Source of the DNA: Globisporangium splendens
Taxonomy: Eukaryota; Oomycota; Peronosporomycetes; Pythiales; Pythiaceae
Reading direction: 5' to 3'
Length of the DNA stretch: 64,000 bases
NCBI GenBank assembly: GCA_006386115.1
Contig: VFIW01000085.1
Location: 143,078 to 207,077, forward strand
Shown here: positions 9,275-19,438 of the stretch, piece by piece
Layout of the letters: each line of letters opens with the position of its first letter
Numbering within the stretch: position 1 is the stretch's first letter
Position numbers and translations under genes: made by a program
The notes under the pieces: model-generated
What the model was told of the DNA's origin: nothing
Seen by the model: the letters and a program-made list of their open reading frames with translations, nothing else
The model's database searches: none

Positions 9275-12200
9275 CTAGTGCTGGAGGTGACGAACTTGGA
9301 ACATTGCTGAGTGGGTCGTCGCAAAGTCACCGAAAGGCGGATACTTCCTCATCTTGGTAAACGCCTTCTCGAGTGATGCTCTCTCATCGTCGTCGTATCG
9401 ACACCTCAGGTTATACCGGAAGTGCGCACTGGCAGTGGTGAAGATGACCAGCAGTGCTGGCGTCGTCGGTGTGGGCTGTCTTCCATCGAACAGACACCGA
9501 TTGCGGTCCGACCAGATGAAGTGGAGGGTCACAGCGCGGAACGTGTGCCACACGTCTCCGATGACGTCCTCACACTCCTTCCATTCATCTCGCACGACTG
9601 GTTTCCTTGCTGTCGCAATCATGGTCCATGTCAACTGGGATTGGACAAATGGCGCCATGATGTTCCGTATGTGCTCCCACAGTCTTGTTGCGAGAGCACA
9701 CTCGAAGAACAAGTGTTTCTCCGTCTCGACTGCGTCACACCCGTCGCGGATGCAGTAGATGATGCGCGGGTTCGAGTGTTGCAGGAACCAGAACCGCGAG
9801 CGCACGGGGAGAAGCCGAAACGCCAGGCGGAACTGCAGGTCTTCGAACACGGGGAGCAGGATCTTGCGAAGATGCTTCCCGTACTTCACGAACGACTTGA
9901 CTTCTTCGTCACCGACACTTTGAGAGTGCAGCGACATCGGGTGGGACTTGTTCGGTGGTTTCGGCTTCCACACCACTCGAAGAAGCGCGCTCCTCGGGAT
10001 CGCTGGGACCAGACACACCTTCGAGTCACTTTTGCATCCCAAGTGAGGGAATGCACTCTCACTCCATGTGTCCGAAGACAAAGGTGCAAGCTCACGCACT
10101 CCAAGTCGGACCGCGATCTGTGTCGCCTCTCGGTACAGAGAACGCAACCACTGGGATTGCACGCCGAGAGCCACAGACGCGAGAGTGAGGTCGAGGTGCC
10201 GTTGGACGAAGTCGGACTCGCTCGGCCAGGAAGCACCATTGCTCATGAAGTCGACCAGCGAACGCAAGCCGAAGACCCTCGAGATGTGCAGACGGAACCC
10301 GCGCTGGGGTTCTGGCACCATCCCGATGCACCGACGGTGTGCAGCGGTGGTTTGCGACCTCGGAGTCTGCTCGTAGTGGAGGTCTGGATCCGAGTGGAAC
10401 CAGATCGGCTGGTTCAGACCATACCAGACACGCTTGTCCGTCGGAAGGTCGTGCCACGAGATCTCCCATCGGATCTTGTACCACCAGACCCACGTCTCCT
10501 CCCACCAACCAGAGATCAACTCCCACTTGATCATCGTGCCATGTCGAAGAGGAGAGACCGTGAGGAAGTCGAGCGCCGTGCGTCGACCGACTCGAGGAAG
10601 AACCGCTGTGAGCAGCTCCGCACTCGGTGTCGTCCAGCTTCTCTCGTCTGGCTTGCTCGCCGATCGCATGAACTGGAGCAGATGCTGGAGGCGTTGTCGC
10701 TTCAGTTGCGCTTCGATGCTTGGGATCTGCAGACCACCCTCACTCCTCGGGAGATACAAGAACTCCTTCGGAATGAGTTGGATGTGGCTTGCGTCTCGAT
10801 CGTGCTTCCGACTCAAGACGAACCGATTCAGCATCGACTGCCACCTCTTCACGACCGACGACGGGATCGACACGTGTTGGGTGTAGTGCCACAAGCGAGA
10901 CAAGACCATCGTTTGCGCCACAAGAAGACGACCGCGAAGAGTCCTTGCTCGTCTGTACCACATCTTGAAGCCGTCGTAGAAGCGTTGCTCGAGGAAGTTG
11001 ACGATGTCGTCGTTGACTGGCGACTGACTGAAGGGGATCCCGAGGAACTTGACCGACTCGGCTCGACCAAGCACATGCACACCAGGGAGCTGGGGACAGA
11101 TCTCGTTCCGATTCAGTGCCATCAGGTTCGACTTGCCAAGGTTTAATTTCGCGCCAGACCCGTTGCAGTACTCCTCCACGAGCTCAAGCTGCGCTTGCAC
11201 ACTCGCAATGGAGCCTCCCAGGAGAGTCGTGTCGTCCGCGAAGAAGACACTGGTGGATGTGTGATCCTCGGTGAGGCACACTCCGAACTCTTCGTGGGAC
11301 CGCAGCAGGTTTCCCAGTGGCTCGATCGTGAGAAGGAAGAGAAGCGCAGAGAGCGGGTCGCCTTGCTTCACTCCCCGTGTCGGGAACAGCGCAGGCTGGA
11401 TGTTCTGGTTGATGAGAAGATGCGCTTGCGGCTCGGTGTACAGCAGTCTCACCCACTGCACAAAGTCCGAACCACACCCCATTCGCTCGAGCACACGGAA
11501 CATGTAGTCCCAGTTCACTCGGTCGAACGCCTTCTCGAAGTCCAAGAACAGCGCATACGCTTCTTCGTCTCGACTCGTCACCAAGTCCTGCAGATCCGCG
11601 AGGAACCGCACATGGTGGTGGATCGATCGACCTTTGACGAACCCTTTCTGATCCGTGTGGACCAGGTCCGGTACGACACTTTGCAGTCGATAGGTGAGAG
11701 CCTTCGAGAGAACCTTGACGTCGACTGGGATGAGTGCGATCGGTCGGTAGTTGCCTGGTTGTGCTCTCGAGCCTTTCTTGTGGAGAAGCACGACGGCAGA
11801 CTTGCGCTGAGAAGGGAGCAGAACCCCGCGTCGAAGTTGGTCGTTGAAGACAAGACTGAGACACTCACCGAAGACGTCCGGAGCGACCTGGTAGAAGCCA
11901 GCAGTCAAGCCGTCCATGCCAGGAGCCGACGTCGCCTTCATGTGTCGAATCGCATCCGCCAGATCGTGAGATGTGACTGGCGCATTCAGGATGTCTCGAT
12001 CCGTTTCCGACGTGAACCGGACGATGGAGTCGAGAAGCTTGCGTTGCATGGTTTCGTCGGGTGGAGGAGCTCTTCCTGCCGGACTGTCGGGATCTCCCAT
12101 CTCGGACCCCCAGTGTTCCAGGAAGCGAAGCGATATCTCTTGAGGATTCGATGAGACACTGCCACTCGGTGTCATCACCTCCTCGATCGAGACCCTTCTC

Positions 12201-13363
12201 AAGCTCGTGTCCAGCGGACGGAAGAAGTGCTTGGTGGACTTTTCAGAGTTGGCCGCTTGGAAGTCAAACGCACTGTCCTGGTTGTATTGACTTGTCCGCG
12301 TGACCGTCTCCTTGTACATCTTCATGGCTTCTTCGAACTCGCTGCGGTTGTTCTCGGTCGACGCGCCTCGATAGCGAGCAGCCGCTTGGTCCAACGCCGC
12401 TTGAGCCTCTTCGATCGCAGCAGTGTCTTGCATCCGCAGTTTCTTCTGCACGTCTTGGAGCTGGGACTTGATGCTCTCCTTCCACTTCTCCCACACCTTG
12501 CCAGGGTATGTCGAAGTGCGAAGCTTGTCGAGCACCATCTCTGCCTCCTTCTCGATCGCCGAGACCACTTTGGGGTACTCGAGGAGGTAGCGAGGGAACT
12601 TCCAGTACCCTCGACCGTGGAGTTGCGAACCAGACCGGAAGCTCACACTGTGAGCGAGGTGGTCTCCAGCATGCTTCGGCAGGAAGTACTTGGAGTCGTC
12701 GTAGAAGCGTTCGTAGAAGTCCTCCGACATCAAGATATAGTCGAGTCGGTTCTTCCGAGGAAGGGGACCGGTGAAGACTCGCTTGGTGTCGTGGTGGATC
12801 CGCCATGCATCGACCACACTCAGTTTCGCCAACCACTCCAAGCAGCTGGACCGACCGGGGTCGTAGCGTAGATCTGGAGACGACGAGTCGAGTCTCGGGT
12901 CCAGAGGAGTGTTCAGATCTCCCAACACAAAATGCGTCGCTTGATCCTCGAACCCTTCGGTGTCCAGACTCGAGAAGAATTGTTGTTTCTCTTGCTGGTC
13001 CACTGGCGCGTAGACGTTGTGGATGTAGATGGGAGCACACTCGACCATCACCTTCACAACGAGATACCGACCAGGGACTGAGAGTCGAGAGACCTCTTCC
13101 GCCGTGTCGAAGCCTGGGAAGTCGGAGCGGAGCACCGTGAGAACTCCATTGCTCCTTCCTCGTGTCGGTCGATCGAGCTGGCAGTTCGGGTCGTTCACAA
13201 AGACTCGGTGCTTGAAGCTCGAGTCGAGGTGGAACTTGAACTTGGACAGATGCGTTCTGTCGCTCAACTTGGTTTCTTGGACGCATGCCACCGAGTGTTT
13301 CGATAGCACGCTGTCGATAAATAGGTGACCGTTCTTCTTGATGCCGTTAGTGTTGACGGACAC
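9275..13363 (-). CDS. LINE ORF2: APE endonuclease + reverse transcriptase
   Basis: A 1362-codon polyprotein frame for target-primed reverse transcription. Order: an apurinic-type endonuclease (VQETKL near residue 35, GDLNTPLD near 150, RLDYILMSE, AGDHLAHSVSF, the last being the usual SDH written GDH); then a spacer with a coiled region; then the reverse transcriptase with NYRPIALIPVDVKVLSK, LFLDFEKAFDRVNWDY, GVKQGDPLSALLF and the catalytic FADDT; then a C-terminal CX6CX4HX4C-like zinc-knuckle region (CIRDGCDAVETEKHLFFEC). There is no RNase H domain. The coordinate start is a GTG; the frame is open upstream to about the end of ORF1 (13404), and the first true Met is roughly 100 residues in. 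Translation therefore probably depends on re-initiation, frameshift or a non-AUG start. Confidence 0.9.
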   Translation of the reverse strand: MSVNTNGIKKNGHLFIDSVLSKHSVACVQETKLSDRTHLSKFKFHLDSSFKHRVFVNDPNCQLDRPTRGRSNGVLTVLRSDFPGFDTAEEVSRLSVPGRYLVVKVMVECAPIYIHNVYAPVDQQEKQQFFSSLDTEGFEDQATHFVLGDLNTPLDPRLDSSSPDLRYDPGRSSCLEWLAKLSVVDAWRIHHDTKRVFTGPLPRKNRLDYILMSEDFYERFYDDSKYFLPKHAGDHLAHSVSFRSGSQLHGRGYWKFPRYLLEYPKVVSAIEKEAEMVLDKLRTSTYPGKVWEKWKESIKSQLQDVQKKLRMQDTAAIEEAQAALDQAAARYRGASTENNRSEFEEAMKMYKETVTRTSQYNQDSAFDFQAANSEKSTKHFFRPLDTSLRRVSIEEVMTPSGSVSSNPQEISLRFLEHWGSEMGDPDSPAGRAPPPDETMQRKLLDSIVRFTSETDRDILNAPVTSHDLADAIRHMKATSAPGMDGLTAGFYQVAPDVFGECLSLVFNDQLRRGVLLPSQRKSAVVLLHKKGSRAQPGNYRPIALIPVDVKVLSKALTYRLQSVVPDLVHTDQKGFVKGRSIHHHVRFLADLQDLVTSRDEEAYALFLDFEKAFDRVNWDYMFRVLERMGCGSDFVQWVRLLYTEPQAHLLINQNIQPALFPTRGVKQGDPLSALLFLLTIEPLGNLLRSHEEFGVCLTEDHTSTSVFFADDTTLLGGSIASVQAQLELVEEYCNGSGAKLNLGKSNLMALNRNEICPQLPGVHVLGRAESVKFLGIPFSQSPVNDDIVNFLEQRFYDGFKMWYRRARTLRGRLLVAQTMVLSRLWHYTQHVSIPSSVVKRWQSMLNRFVLSRKHDRDASHIQLIPKEFLYLPRSEGGLQIPSIEAQLKRQRLQHLLQFMRSASKPDERSWTTPSAELLTAVLPRVGRRTALDFLTVSPLRHGTMIKWELISGWWEETWVWWYKIRWEISWHDLPTDKRVWYGLNQPIWFHSDPDLHYEQTPRSQTTAAHRRCIGMVPEPQRGFRLHISRVFGLRSLVDFMSNGASWPSESDFVQRHLDLTLASVALGVQSQWLRSLYREATQIAVRLGVRELAPLSSDTWSESAFPHLGCKSDSKVCLVPAIPRSALLRVVWKPKPPNKSHPMSLHSQSVGDEEVKSFVKYGKHLRKILLPVFEDLQFRLAFRLLPVRSRFWFLQHSNPRIIYCIRDGCDAVETEKHLFFECALATRLWEHIRNIMAPFVQSQLTWTMIATARKPVVRDEWKECEDVIGDVWHTFRAVTLHFIWSDRNRCLFDGRQPTPTTPALLVIFTTASAHFRYNLRCRYDDDERASLEKAFTKMRKYPPFGDFATTHSAMFQVRHLQH

Positions 13364-13403
13364 GGCACTAACGTTGCTCCACGTTGTTTGGGATGGAGTT
13401 GGT

Positions 13404-14132
13404 TTAGCAACGAGTGGCCAAGCCTCCCGCTACCAGCACCACCTCTCCCTCGACAACTCGGAGCTGCAGCACCGACCCGTCGACCGGGTAGTACCCATCG
13501 AGCTTGCGAAGCTCTTCCAGGTCGTCGAGCAAGTACCCCTGCCACTGCACTTCGTTCCACTGACTCAAGCAGTGCGCACCAATGTCCGACCGCAAGAGCA
13601 TGAGGAGAGTGTTGGGGTGGAGGAGTCTCGTGTGGTGCGCGGGGATCCACTCGACCGGCTGACCAGTGATGTAGTGGATCCAGTGATCGTTGCTGAAGAT
13701 CGTCGGCGCGATCGACATCAGCATGAGCTCGAAGAACCCGAGTGCCTTGGTCGCTCGCGATAGTTCCTTCATCTCGTTCGACGACGTCCACCAATTGGCG
13801 CAAGCTCTGAACAACTCTTCTCGCTTGGGCGGGACCGTCGTCTTCATCAGCTTCTTCCACTTCGCACTGAAGCTCGTGTCTTCGCTCGGCTGAGACGCGC
13901 ACAGCACGCGGTTGATCACATGAAGCTGGGCAATCTCGGTGATCTCGCGTCCGCTTCCTGCCATCTTGAGCGACAGAGCGCTGTTGAAGGCGAGGGGTGA
14001 CTCCTCTGCCTTCTTCGTGACATGGTCAGGATTCGTGGCGTTCTCGACGATGTTGAGTACGCTCGCGACCTTCGTGTCTGCAGTCGCAAGACAGTCAGGG
14101 AGGGTGCTGAGAAGTGCCGTGTTCTCGTCGTT
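13404..14132 (-). CDS. LINE ORF1 C-terminal portion (5' truncated)
   Basis: An open frame of about 240 codons directly upstream of ORF2, ending at TAA 13404-13406, about 40 bp before the ORF2 start coordinate. It has no recognisable enzymatic motif: helical N-terminal half, then WWTSSNEMKELSR, and a short C-terminal sheet-like stretch ending GGLATRC. I take it as the 3' part of ORF1 of the same element because of its position. It does not overlap the ORF1 segment preserved in the 7-9 kb copies, so this is inference. The nominal start (14165) lies inside the inverted fragment and is not real; the native 5' part is missing. Confidence 0.55.
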   Translation of the reverse strand, partial: NDENTALLSTLPDCLATADTKVASVLNIVENATNPDHVTKKAEESPLAFNSALSLKMAGSGREITEIAQLHVINRVLCASQPSEDTSFSAKWKKLMKTTVPPKREELFRACANWWTSSNEMKELSRATKALGFFELMLMSIAPTIFSNDHWIHYITGQPVEWIPAHHTRLLHPNTLLMLLRSDIGAHCLSQWNEVQWQGYLLDDLEELRKLDGYYPVDGSVLQLRVVEGEVVLVAGGLATRC

Positions 14133-14285
14133 GAGCTTGGTGTTTCGGGTGACGTGTTCCCCCACCCGGAAACACCTCTGTTACGACGCGGAATCATCCA
14201 CAGCAACCAAAGACCTACGCACAAGCTGCGACAGCGAAGCCTTTCAGCTCACCCCTGCTGAAACCGATCGACGCAGGCAATGCAC
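14133..14285 (+). mobile_element. Inverted fragment of LINE ORF1
   Basis: About 150 bp on the plus strand that matches ORF1 of the 7-9 kb copy (there on the minus strand, about 7705-7550). It includes GVSGDVFPHPE and the downstream caagctgcgacagcgaag stretch. It ends near gacgcaggcaa, after which the similarity stops. Its orientation is opposite to the LINE it abuts. Confidence 0.7.
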
Positions 14286-14375
14286 GAGCACAACCTAAAC
14301 TTGATATTGTCGGCGCTGGTGCGTCGTACCTGAAGTACTACCGCGCTTCCACTCCGCAGCCAGCGACGGGACGGC

Positions 14376-15115
14376 GTGAGCGACGCACTTCTTGGTGAGT
14401 CACTTCGGATTTTCCTCACTCTCACTGCCGTGGCCACCGCAACCACCGTCGATGCAATCGTTAAAAAGACCGCGGAGTTGACGCACAGTATCAGCGACCT
14501 AGGCGCTTTCCGCTATTTTGCGCGGGTGGCTCTACGGGAGCTGGAAGAACTTGCCAACAATGAGTGCAACCAAGCAGAATCCGAATGCGAATACTTGCGT
14601 AATGAAGCGGCTGTTCTGTCTTTCAAGCAAGCCAAAGTGACTCCAACTCGAGGCAACGAGAGAGCAAAAAAAACGACCTTTAAAGCGAGCTGGCAAAGCA
14701 AGACGATCTAGCTGAAAAGCACTGCGAGTGGGCCGTCGCTTGCGACTCTGACATCGAGCAAATCAATACTGATGTCCAGCACCAAGAGCAACTCGAGGAG
14801 GAAGCCGAGGAGCGACTGAAAGGCGCGCAAGATGATTCGAGCAGCGTGTAGGAGGCCAGAAACGGCACGGTCCAGTGCATCGACACGCTGTGCGCAAAGA
14901 TCGACAATCTTAATGGCGAGGTAGCAGAGTGCGAAGAGCGAATCACCCAGTGCGAACAAAATATCTCGATGCTCGGGAAACGGATGATCAGTTTCCAGAA
15001 CCTGCGAATCGAATTGGCCACGCTGCGCTCCACATACGCGTTCCTTGACGACAGCGTTGATATGGTCGAGGAACTGCAGGATCTTGACGAAGCGCGAGAG
15101 TGCTTGAGGATTTAA
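14376..15115 (+). pseudogene. Decayed coiled-coil protein gene
   Basis: Remnant of a gene for a long coiled coil. The first readable segment (14376-14711) includes FARVALRELEELANNECNQ. Just after a run of eight A the frame must change; the continuation is ELAKQDDLAEKHCEW, then heptad-like acidic sequence to an in-frame TAG at about 14850. Further heptads follow in the same frame (IDNLNGEVAECEERITQCEQ and so on) to TAA 15113-15115. At least one frameshift and one nonsense codon show it is broken. The 5' end is lost in the neighbouring LINE. Family not identified; any SMC- or kinesin-stalk-type protein would look alike. Confidence 0.6.
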
Positions 15116-15487
15116 AGCGCTGCGTTTACTCCGAGTACTAACGTTGGCGCCATGATCCCCAGCGCATTTGTGTGCGTAATTAGATGGTGCCCGACAAGTC
15201 GGTGAACAGCTTTCGCGTCTGTCGCCTTCCATCGTACTTCACCAACCAAATTGCAACTCGTTTATTTGTGGGGTTCTACTCGAGTCCCATAAAATTGCAA
15301 GCAGCCACTATTAAATAGAAGTCTAGTCGTCCATGCAAAGTTCCACGTCCGTTATGACATAGGGACTTGCACAATTCTGCACACGGACACAAAACTATTT
15401 ACGGATGTTTTTCATTTATGGGATCCCTCTGTCCGTTATTCACCAGTCCGCCATTTGACACGCTGTGCTCGTGTTGATTCAGTGGCG
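15116..15487. other. Spacer before the mitochondrial carrier
   Basis: AT-rich, no gene recognised. It contains the promoter of the carrier gene; no defined core element could be named with confidence. Confidence 0.35.
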
Positions 15488-16477
15488 ATGGCAACGACGG
15501 ACCGCGCGCAGCGCCTGAACGCGCTGCAGCACGGCGCCATCGGCTCGCTCTCGGGCATGATCGAGGTGATGCTGCAGCAGCCGACGATCGCCATGAAGAA
15601 CGCCGTGCAGGTGCGGACCCGTGGCTCTCTCTGTGTCTCTTTGTACATCACGTGCCTCCACGCTTTCACCTCATTCTCTCACTGCTCTCACTCTCTTTCG
15701 TCATAATACTCACAGCAAGGCAAGCCGATCCCGTGGTCCGTGCCGACGCTCTATCGGGGCGTGGGTGTGTCGCTCGCGTCGATCGCACCTATCTGCGCCG
15801 TGCAGTTCGGCGTCAACGGCAAGCTGCTCGCGCTCGCGGCACAGCGCGGCGAAGGTGGCAAGGAAGCGCTGCTTGCGCCCGACCAGCTCAAGATCGCGTG
15901 CGGCGCCATGGCCGGTGTCGCATCGGCGCTGCTGGGCTCTCCGGGTGAGCTCGTCATGACGCTGCAGCAGAACAATGGGAGAAGCTTCGGTGCGACCGTG
16001 CGCGAGGTCGTGGGCTCGTTCGGCGTCGCGCGGCTCTTCCGCGGTCTCGAAGCCACTGCCGTGCGCGATGGCGTCTGGTGCGCGAGTTACTTGGCGCTCG
16101 GCCCCGTGCTCACGGAGAAGCTGCACACGGCGAGCCCGCAGGTGTTTGGCTCTATTGACTCGGCGACCGCGTCGCAGAAGACGTCGGCGTCCGTCGTCGG
16201 CAGCATCCTCGCGGGGCTCGTCACCGTGTACGCGACGCAGCCCGTGGACACCGTGAAAACCGTGATGCAGGGCGAAGCCATGAGCGTCGGCAGGAACGCG
16301 CCTGGCGCGCTCGCGGTCGCCAAGCGTATCTACAATGAAGGTGGCTGGCGACGGTTCTACAAGGGCTCGGTGCCGCGTGGCGTGCGGCTCGTCGGCGCCG
16401 TGTTTATCCTGGGCCAAGCGCGCAACCAACTCGAAGCGCTCTTTGACGAGCACGAATTGCTCAAAAACGTCGTGTAA
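15488..16477 (+). CDS. Mitochondrial carrier family (SLC25) protein, 2 exons
   Basis: A solute carrier of the inner mitochondrial membrane, 294 residues, close to the family norm of about 300. Exons are 15488-15610 and 15716-16477, joined in phase 0 (CAG | CAA) across a 105-bp intron with a polypyrimidine tract. The tripartite repeat structure is visible, but the PxDxx[KR] signatures are unequal. The third reads TQPVDTVKTVMQ (canonical), the first is degenerate (LQQPTIAMKNAVQ), and the second is GSPGELVMTLQQ. Each is followed by the matching Gly-rich half (YRGVGVSLASIAP, FRGLEATAVRDG, YKGSVPRGVRLVG). The odd first and second signatures mean substrate cannot be guessed; it may be a tricarboxylate/oxodicarboxylate-type carrier. 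The ATG 15488 gives a short polar N terminus typical of the family. Confidence 0.85.
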
Positions 16478-16567
16478 ATAGACAAATACACTGCGCATTA
16501 GAGACGCCATTGCTTATCTAGTGTTGGTGGTGGGTATTTGCATTTTAATGATAGCAAGAGAGTTGCT

Positions 16568-19438
16568 TCAAGACACGTTGCAGTGGCAAGTCGCGATGGA
16601 TCTCTGCGGGTATGGCGATGTACTGTCGGTACGCACCATGTCGCCTTGATGCGGCGTCGTGACGCGGATCTTGCCGCTCGCGGATCCGGCGGCTTTCCCA
16701 TAGCGCACGATCGGGACGTCAAATGGCACGAACCGCGGACGAGCGAGGCAATACTTGTCCAGCGAGAGCGTTGTCACACCTGCGGCACACGTGCGAATTG
16801 GAACACGGTGAGATATGCAAGTCTTCCGGACAGACAAAGAGAGCATGGACGCACCTAGGATATCGTCAGCCGAGGTCGTGTCGTAGTCCATGAACAGCAG
16901 AATGAGGTGCACGAGCTTCACGTCTTTTTCCTCGGCGCATTGCACGTAGAGCTTGGGTACTTACTCGTCGCGCCATCTGTGACACACACACAAAGTAGAG
17001 AGAAGGTTCGAGATTGGAGGCGCGCACAAGCCGCGATGTTGTGTGGACAGCCTTCTTACGCAGGCAAGAGCGTGCTCATGATGGTCGTCGTGGACGGATG
17101 GCTTCCCGATGGTTCTACTTGCAGCGCATGCTGAGGCACCGAGTAGAATTTGATCTGAAAAAGACACAAGCAGCATTTAGTGTTCACCTCCATGCTTTCG
17201 ACGTGTCATGTAAAAGAAGCCACACTTACATAGGGATCGCTGAGCCCCGTCATGTCCATGCCGATCAGGTCCTTTGCGCAGAGTTCGATGATCTCAACGC
17301 GTGTCGCTTGCGCCGTAGACAACGTCGTATTCAAGGCGATCGGCGGCGTCGGAGTGATGAGAAATTCGGCGCGCACGGGCTTGTGATCGCTCGACGAAAT
17401 CGACTCGATGCATGTGAAGCGCTGCAATTTCAGGTGAGCTCGGCGTCCTGGCAAGGATTTATGCAGCACACGGTCGCAGTACGATGGAATCCGTTGTGGC
17501 TGAAGTTAAGCCACACAAAACTTTGGTAAGTCCGTGTAAAATTGTCTGCGCTCGCAACATAATGTCAGGATACGCACATTGTACTCGTCGGGGGCATGAC
17601 GAATGCGTTTGAACGTCAGCGGAAACAGCGCTGGCCGCAATTCTCATCCCGAGAGCGCTTTCTTTTCTTCGATCTGATGCTTGAGCTGGTCGTTGCTGTT
17701 CAAAAGCGCCCACTTCTCGGCGCGTACGCACGCCAACACCTCAGCAAAGTGCTGCTCGCTTGAGCGCTCACGAGGCTTGGTGTAGTTGAGATCGACGCGA
17801 TAGTTGAGGTCGCCGAACCAGAAGTAGTGGTCGAATTGGTGGTCCAACGAAACTTTCTTCATCGCGAAATTGGTTCCGAGGATACTCGCGCACTGTTGTA
17901 AATGAGGAGAGTCAAGGGAATACGCAAAGAGCCTAAGGTCATGGATCTCATGACGGTCAGAGTCAAGGTACAATTTCACAACTTACATCGCTATTGCGTT
18001 TGTCGAGAAATTTCTGGTCCTGGTGCGCCGCGAGATGGCAGTTCACAAAGCAAAGCGATGTGTCCTGTACCACCATTTTGAAGATCAGTACGCCCTGGTG
18101 GCAACATAAGATAGCACACAAAGACAAAGCGCATTGCGTTGAGTCCTTAAGGCACACATCTCCATGCAATCAGCATCCCTCATTACCTTGTCCCCGAGGA
18201 CACTGCCAAGTCCCGCAGGCACCGTTGCCTTCTCGATCCCGGTCACAGAATGCTTTGTCTGCACGTACACGAATAGCCGCATCTCCATGAGCTCCACTTT
18301 GCCCACGAGCGCAAACTTGTCGCCCAGGTGCAGGTACAGCTGCCGGTTGAACGGGTAATCGAGCACCTCGGCTACCGAGTCGCGCAGATTTGTGCTTACT
18401 TGGCGCACCAGTTTTGACACTTTTCGGATCGACTTCTTCGTGCGAGACCGCTTGACGATCACATCGCCGGTCGCCAACGGTGCATGTGCCACTCCACTAT
18501 CACTGGGACTTCCACTACCTTGTTCACGGTCCGCCATGGCGTCGTCACCATCAATTCGTTGGGATAGCGAGTGTTTTCTAAGGTTCGAAGCACTGGCCAT
18601 GGATGCTTCGCGAGCCAATCTTCGGGCAGTCGCGAGCGCCGCATCGAGCTCGTCCTCGTTCTCGTTTGCTGCTGTGTCAGCATCACCGTCGTCTGCGCCG
18701 CCAGTGTCTCCATCACAATCGGAACCAACATCACCGTGGTCCTCGTTTTCGCTTTCCCAGTCTCTCGTTCGGAACCTAGTACGCGGCGAGGACTGCGGGT
18801 CGCTGGGACCCAGAGTATCAGTATCGGACAATGCTGACGGTGACGGCGCCATTGTCGCCGTGCTTGTCCGCGAAGATAAAACGCCAGCGTCTTCGGGACC
18901 GACGTCGCAACTGGAGGATTTCTCGCGGTAGCTGCTCTCTTGGAGCCCGACGACGATGACGTCAAAATCGCCGCCGTCTTCAGGGATCCAGTCGTGGATC
19001 TTGCTGGCATGCTTTGGTGGTATCGCATTGCCAACGTTCCATGACGCAACGAGGATTTTCAACAGCGGAATATTGGGTGCCGTCGTTGGGTTTGCAGCTG
19101 GGGTACTGGTTCCATTGACGGTGGCGCCAATACCGGCCTTGGGCGAGAAAAATGAACCGCGGCGCGATCTTGGATCAGGACGAGGAGAAGCCGACGCCTG
19201 TGGTTTTGGAGTAGGAGAGGGGTTGCTGTCAGCGAATTGCTGAGCATTCTCGGCATTTTGAGTGGAGTCCGCAAGCTGTAGACATAGAGCGACAATGTTG
19301 GATATGTTGAGTCGCATAAAGGGATGAGAAGTTGCCAGTACAAGTTAAGCATCCACGCACTAAACCACGTAAAGCTCGGTCGCATACGTTGACCTCGACG
19401 TGCTCTACATGAGCCACTCTTGGCTCGTTTTCACTCAT
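16568..19438 (-). CDS. Inositol polyphosphate 5-phosphatase with C2 domain (contains an in-frame TGA)
   Basis: Type II 5-phosphatase acting on phosphoinositides. About ten exons start from ATG 19438. After a Ser/Pro-rich N terminus the catalytic domain starts (ILVASWNVGN, DVIVVGLQESSYRE). It is interrupted by an unusually long acidic/Ser insert (about residues 120-270), then continues with the Asn/His motif CFVNCHLAAHQ, HYFWFGDLNYRVDL, PSYCDRVLHK and SSDHKPVRAEF. A C2 domain follows (IELCAKDLIGMDMTGLSDPYV), completed by three small exons and ending at TGA 16568. Introns are 50-110 bp. The notable defect is codon TGA at 17644-17646 inside the catalytic domain (KKALSG-stop-ELRPALFPLTFKR): reading is otherwise in frame on both sides, where related proteins would probably carry Trp. 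Either the allele is null, the base is an error, or a small intron hides it. Function is assigned with high confidence, integrity is not. Confidence 0.85.

Larger units (their letters stand above)
9122..14285 (-). mobile_element. Non-LTR retrotransposon (LINE) with intact ORF2 and inverted 5' scrap
   Basis: A LINE in minus orientation. It comprises an ORF1 3' portion (14132-13404), a complete ORF2 frame (13363-9275), about 150 bp of 3' untranslated DNA (9274-9122), and no obvious poly(A) tail. At its 5' side an ORF1 fragment of the same family lies in the opposite orientation (14133-14285). This arrangement is what 5' inversion by twin priming produces. The ORF2 frame has no stop codon, so the insertion is young or under recent selection. 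Confidence 0.8.

Noticed and set aside
9422..11146. 574-codon plus-strand ORF opposite LINE ORF2
   Set aside because: Shadow of the reverse transcriptase frame; Arg/Val/Leu-rich without domains.
14708..15232. 174-codon minus-strand ORF
   Set aside because: The plus strand reads as coiled coil with frameshift; the minus frame has no heptad or domain pattern.
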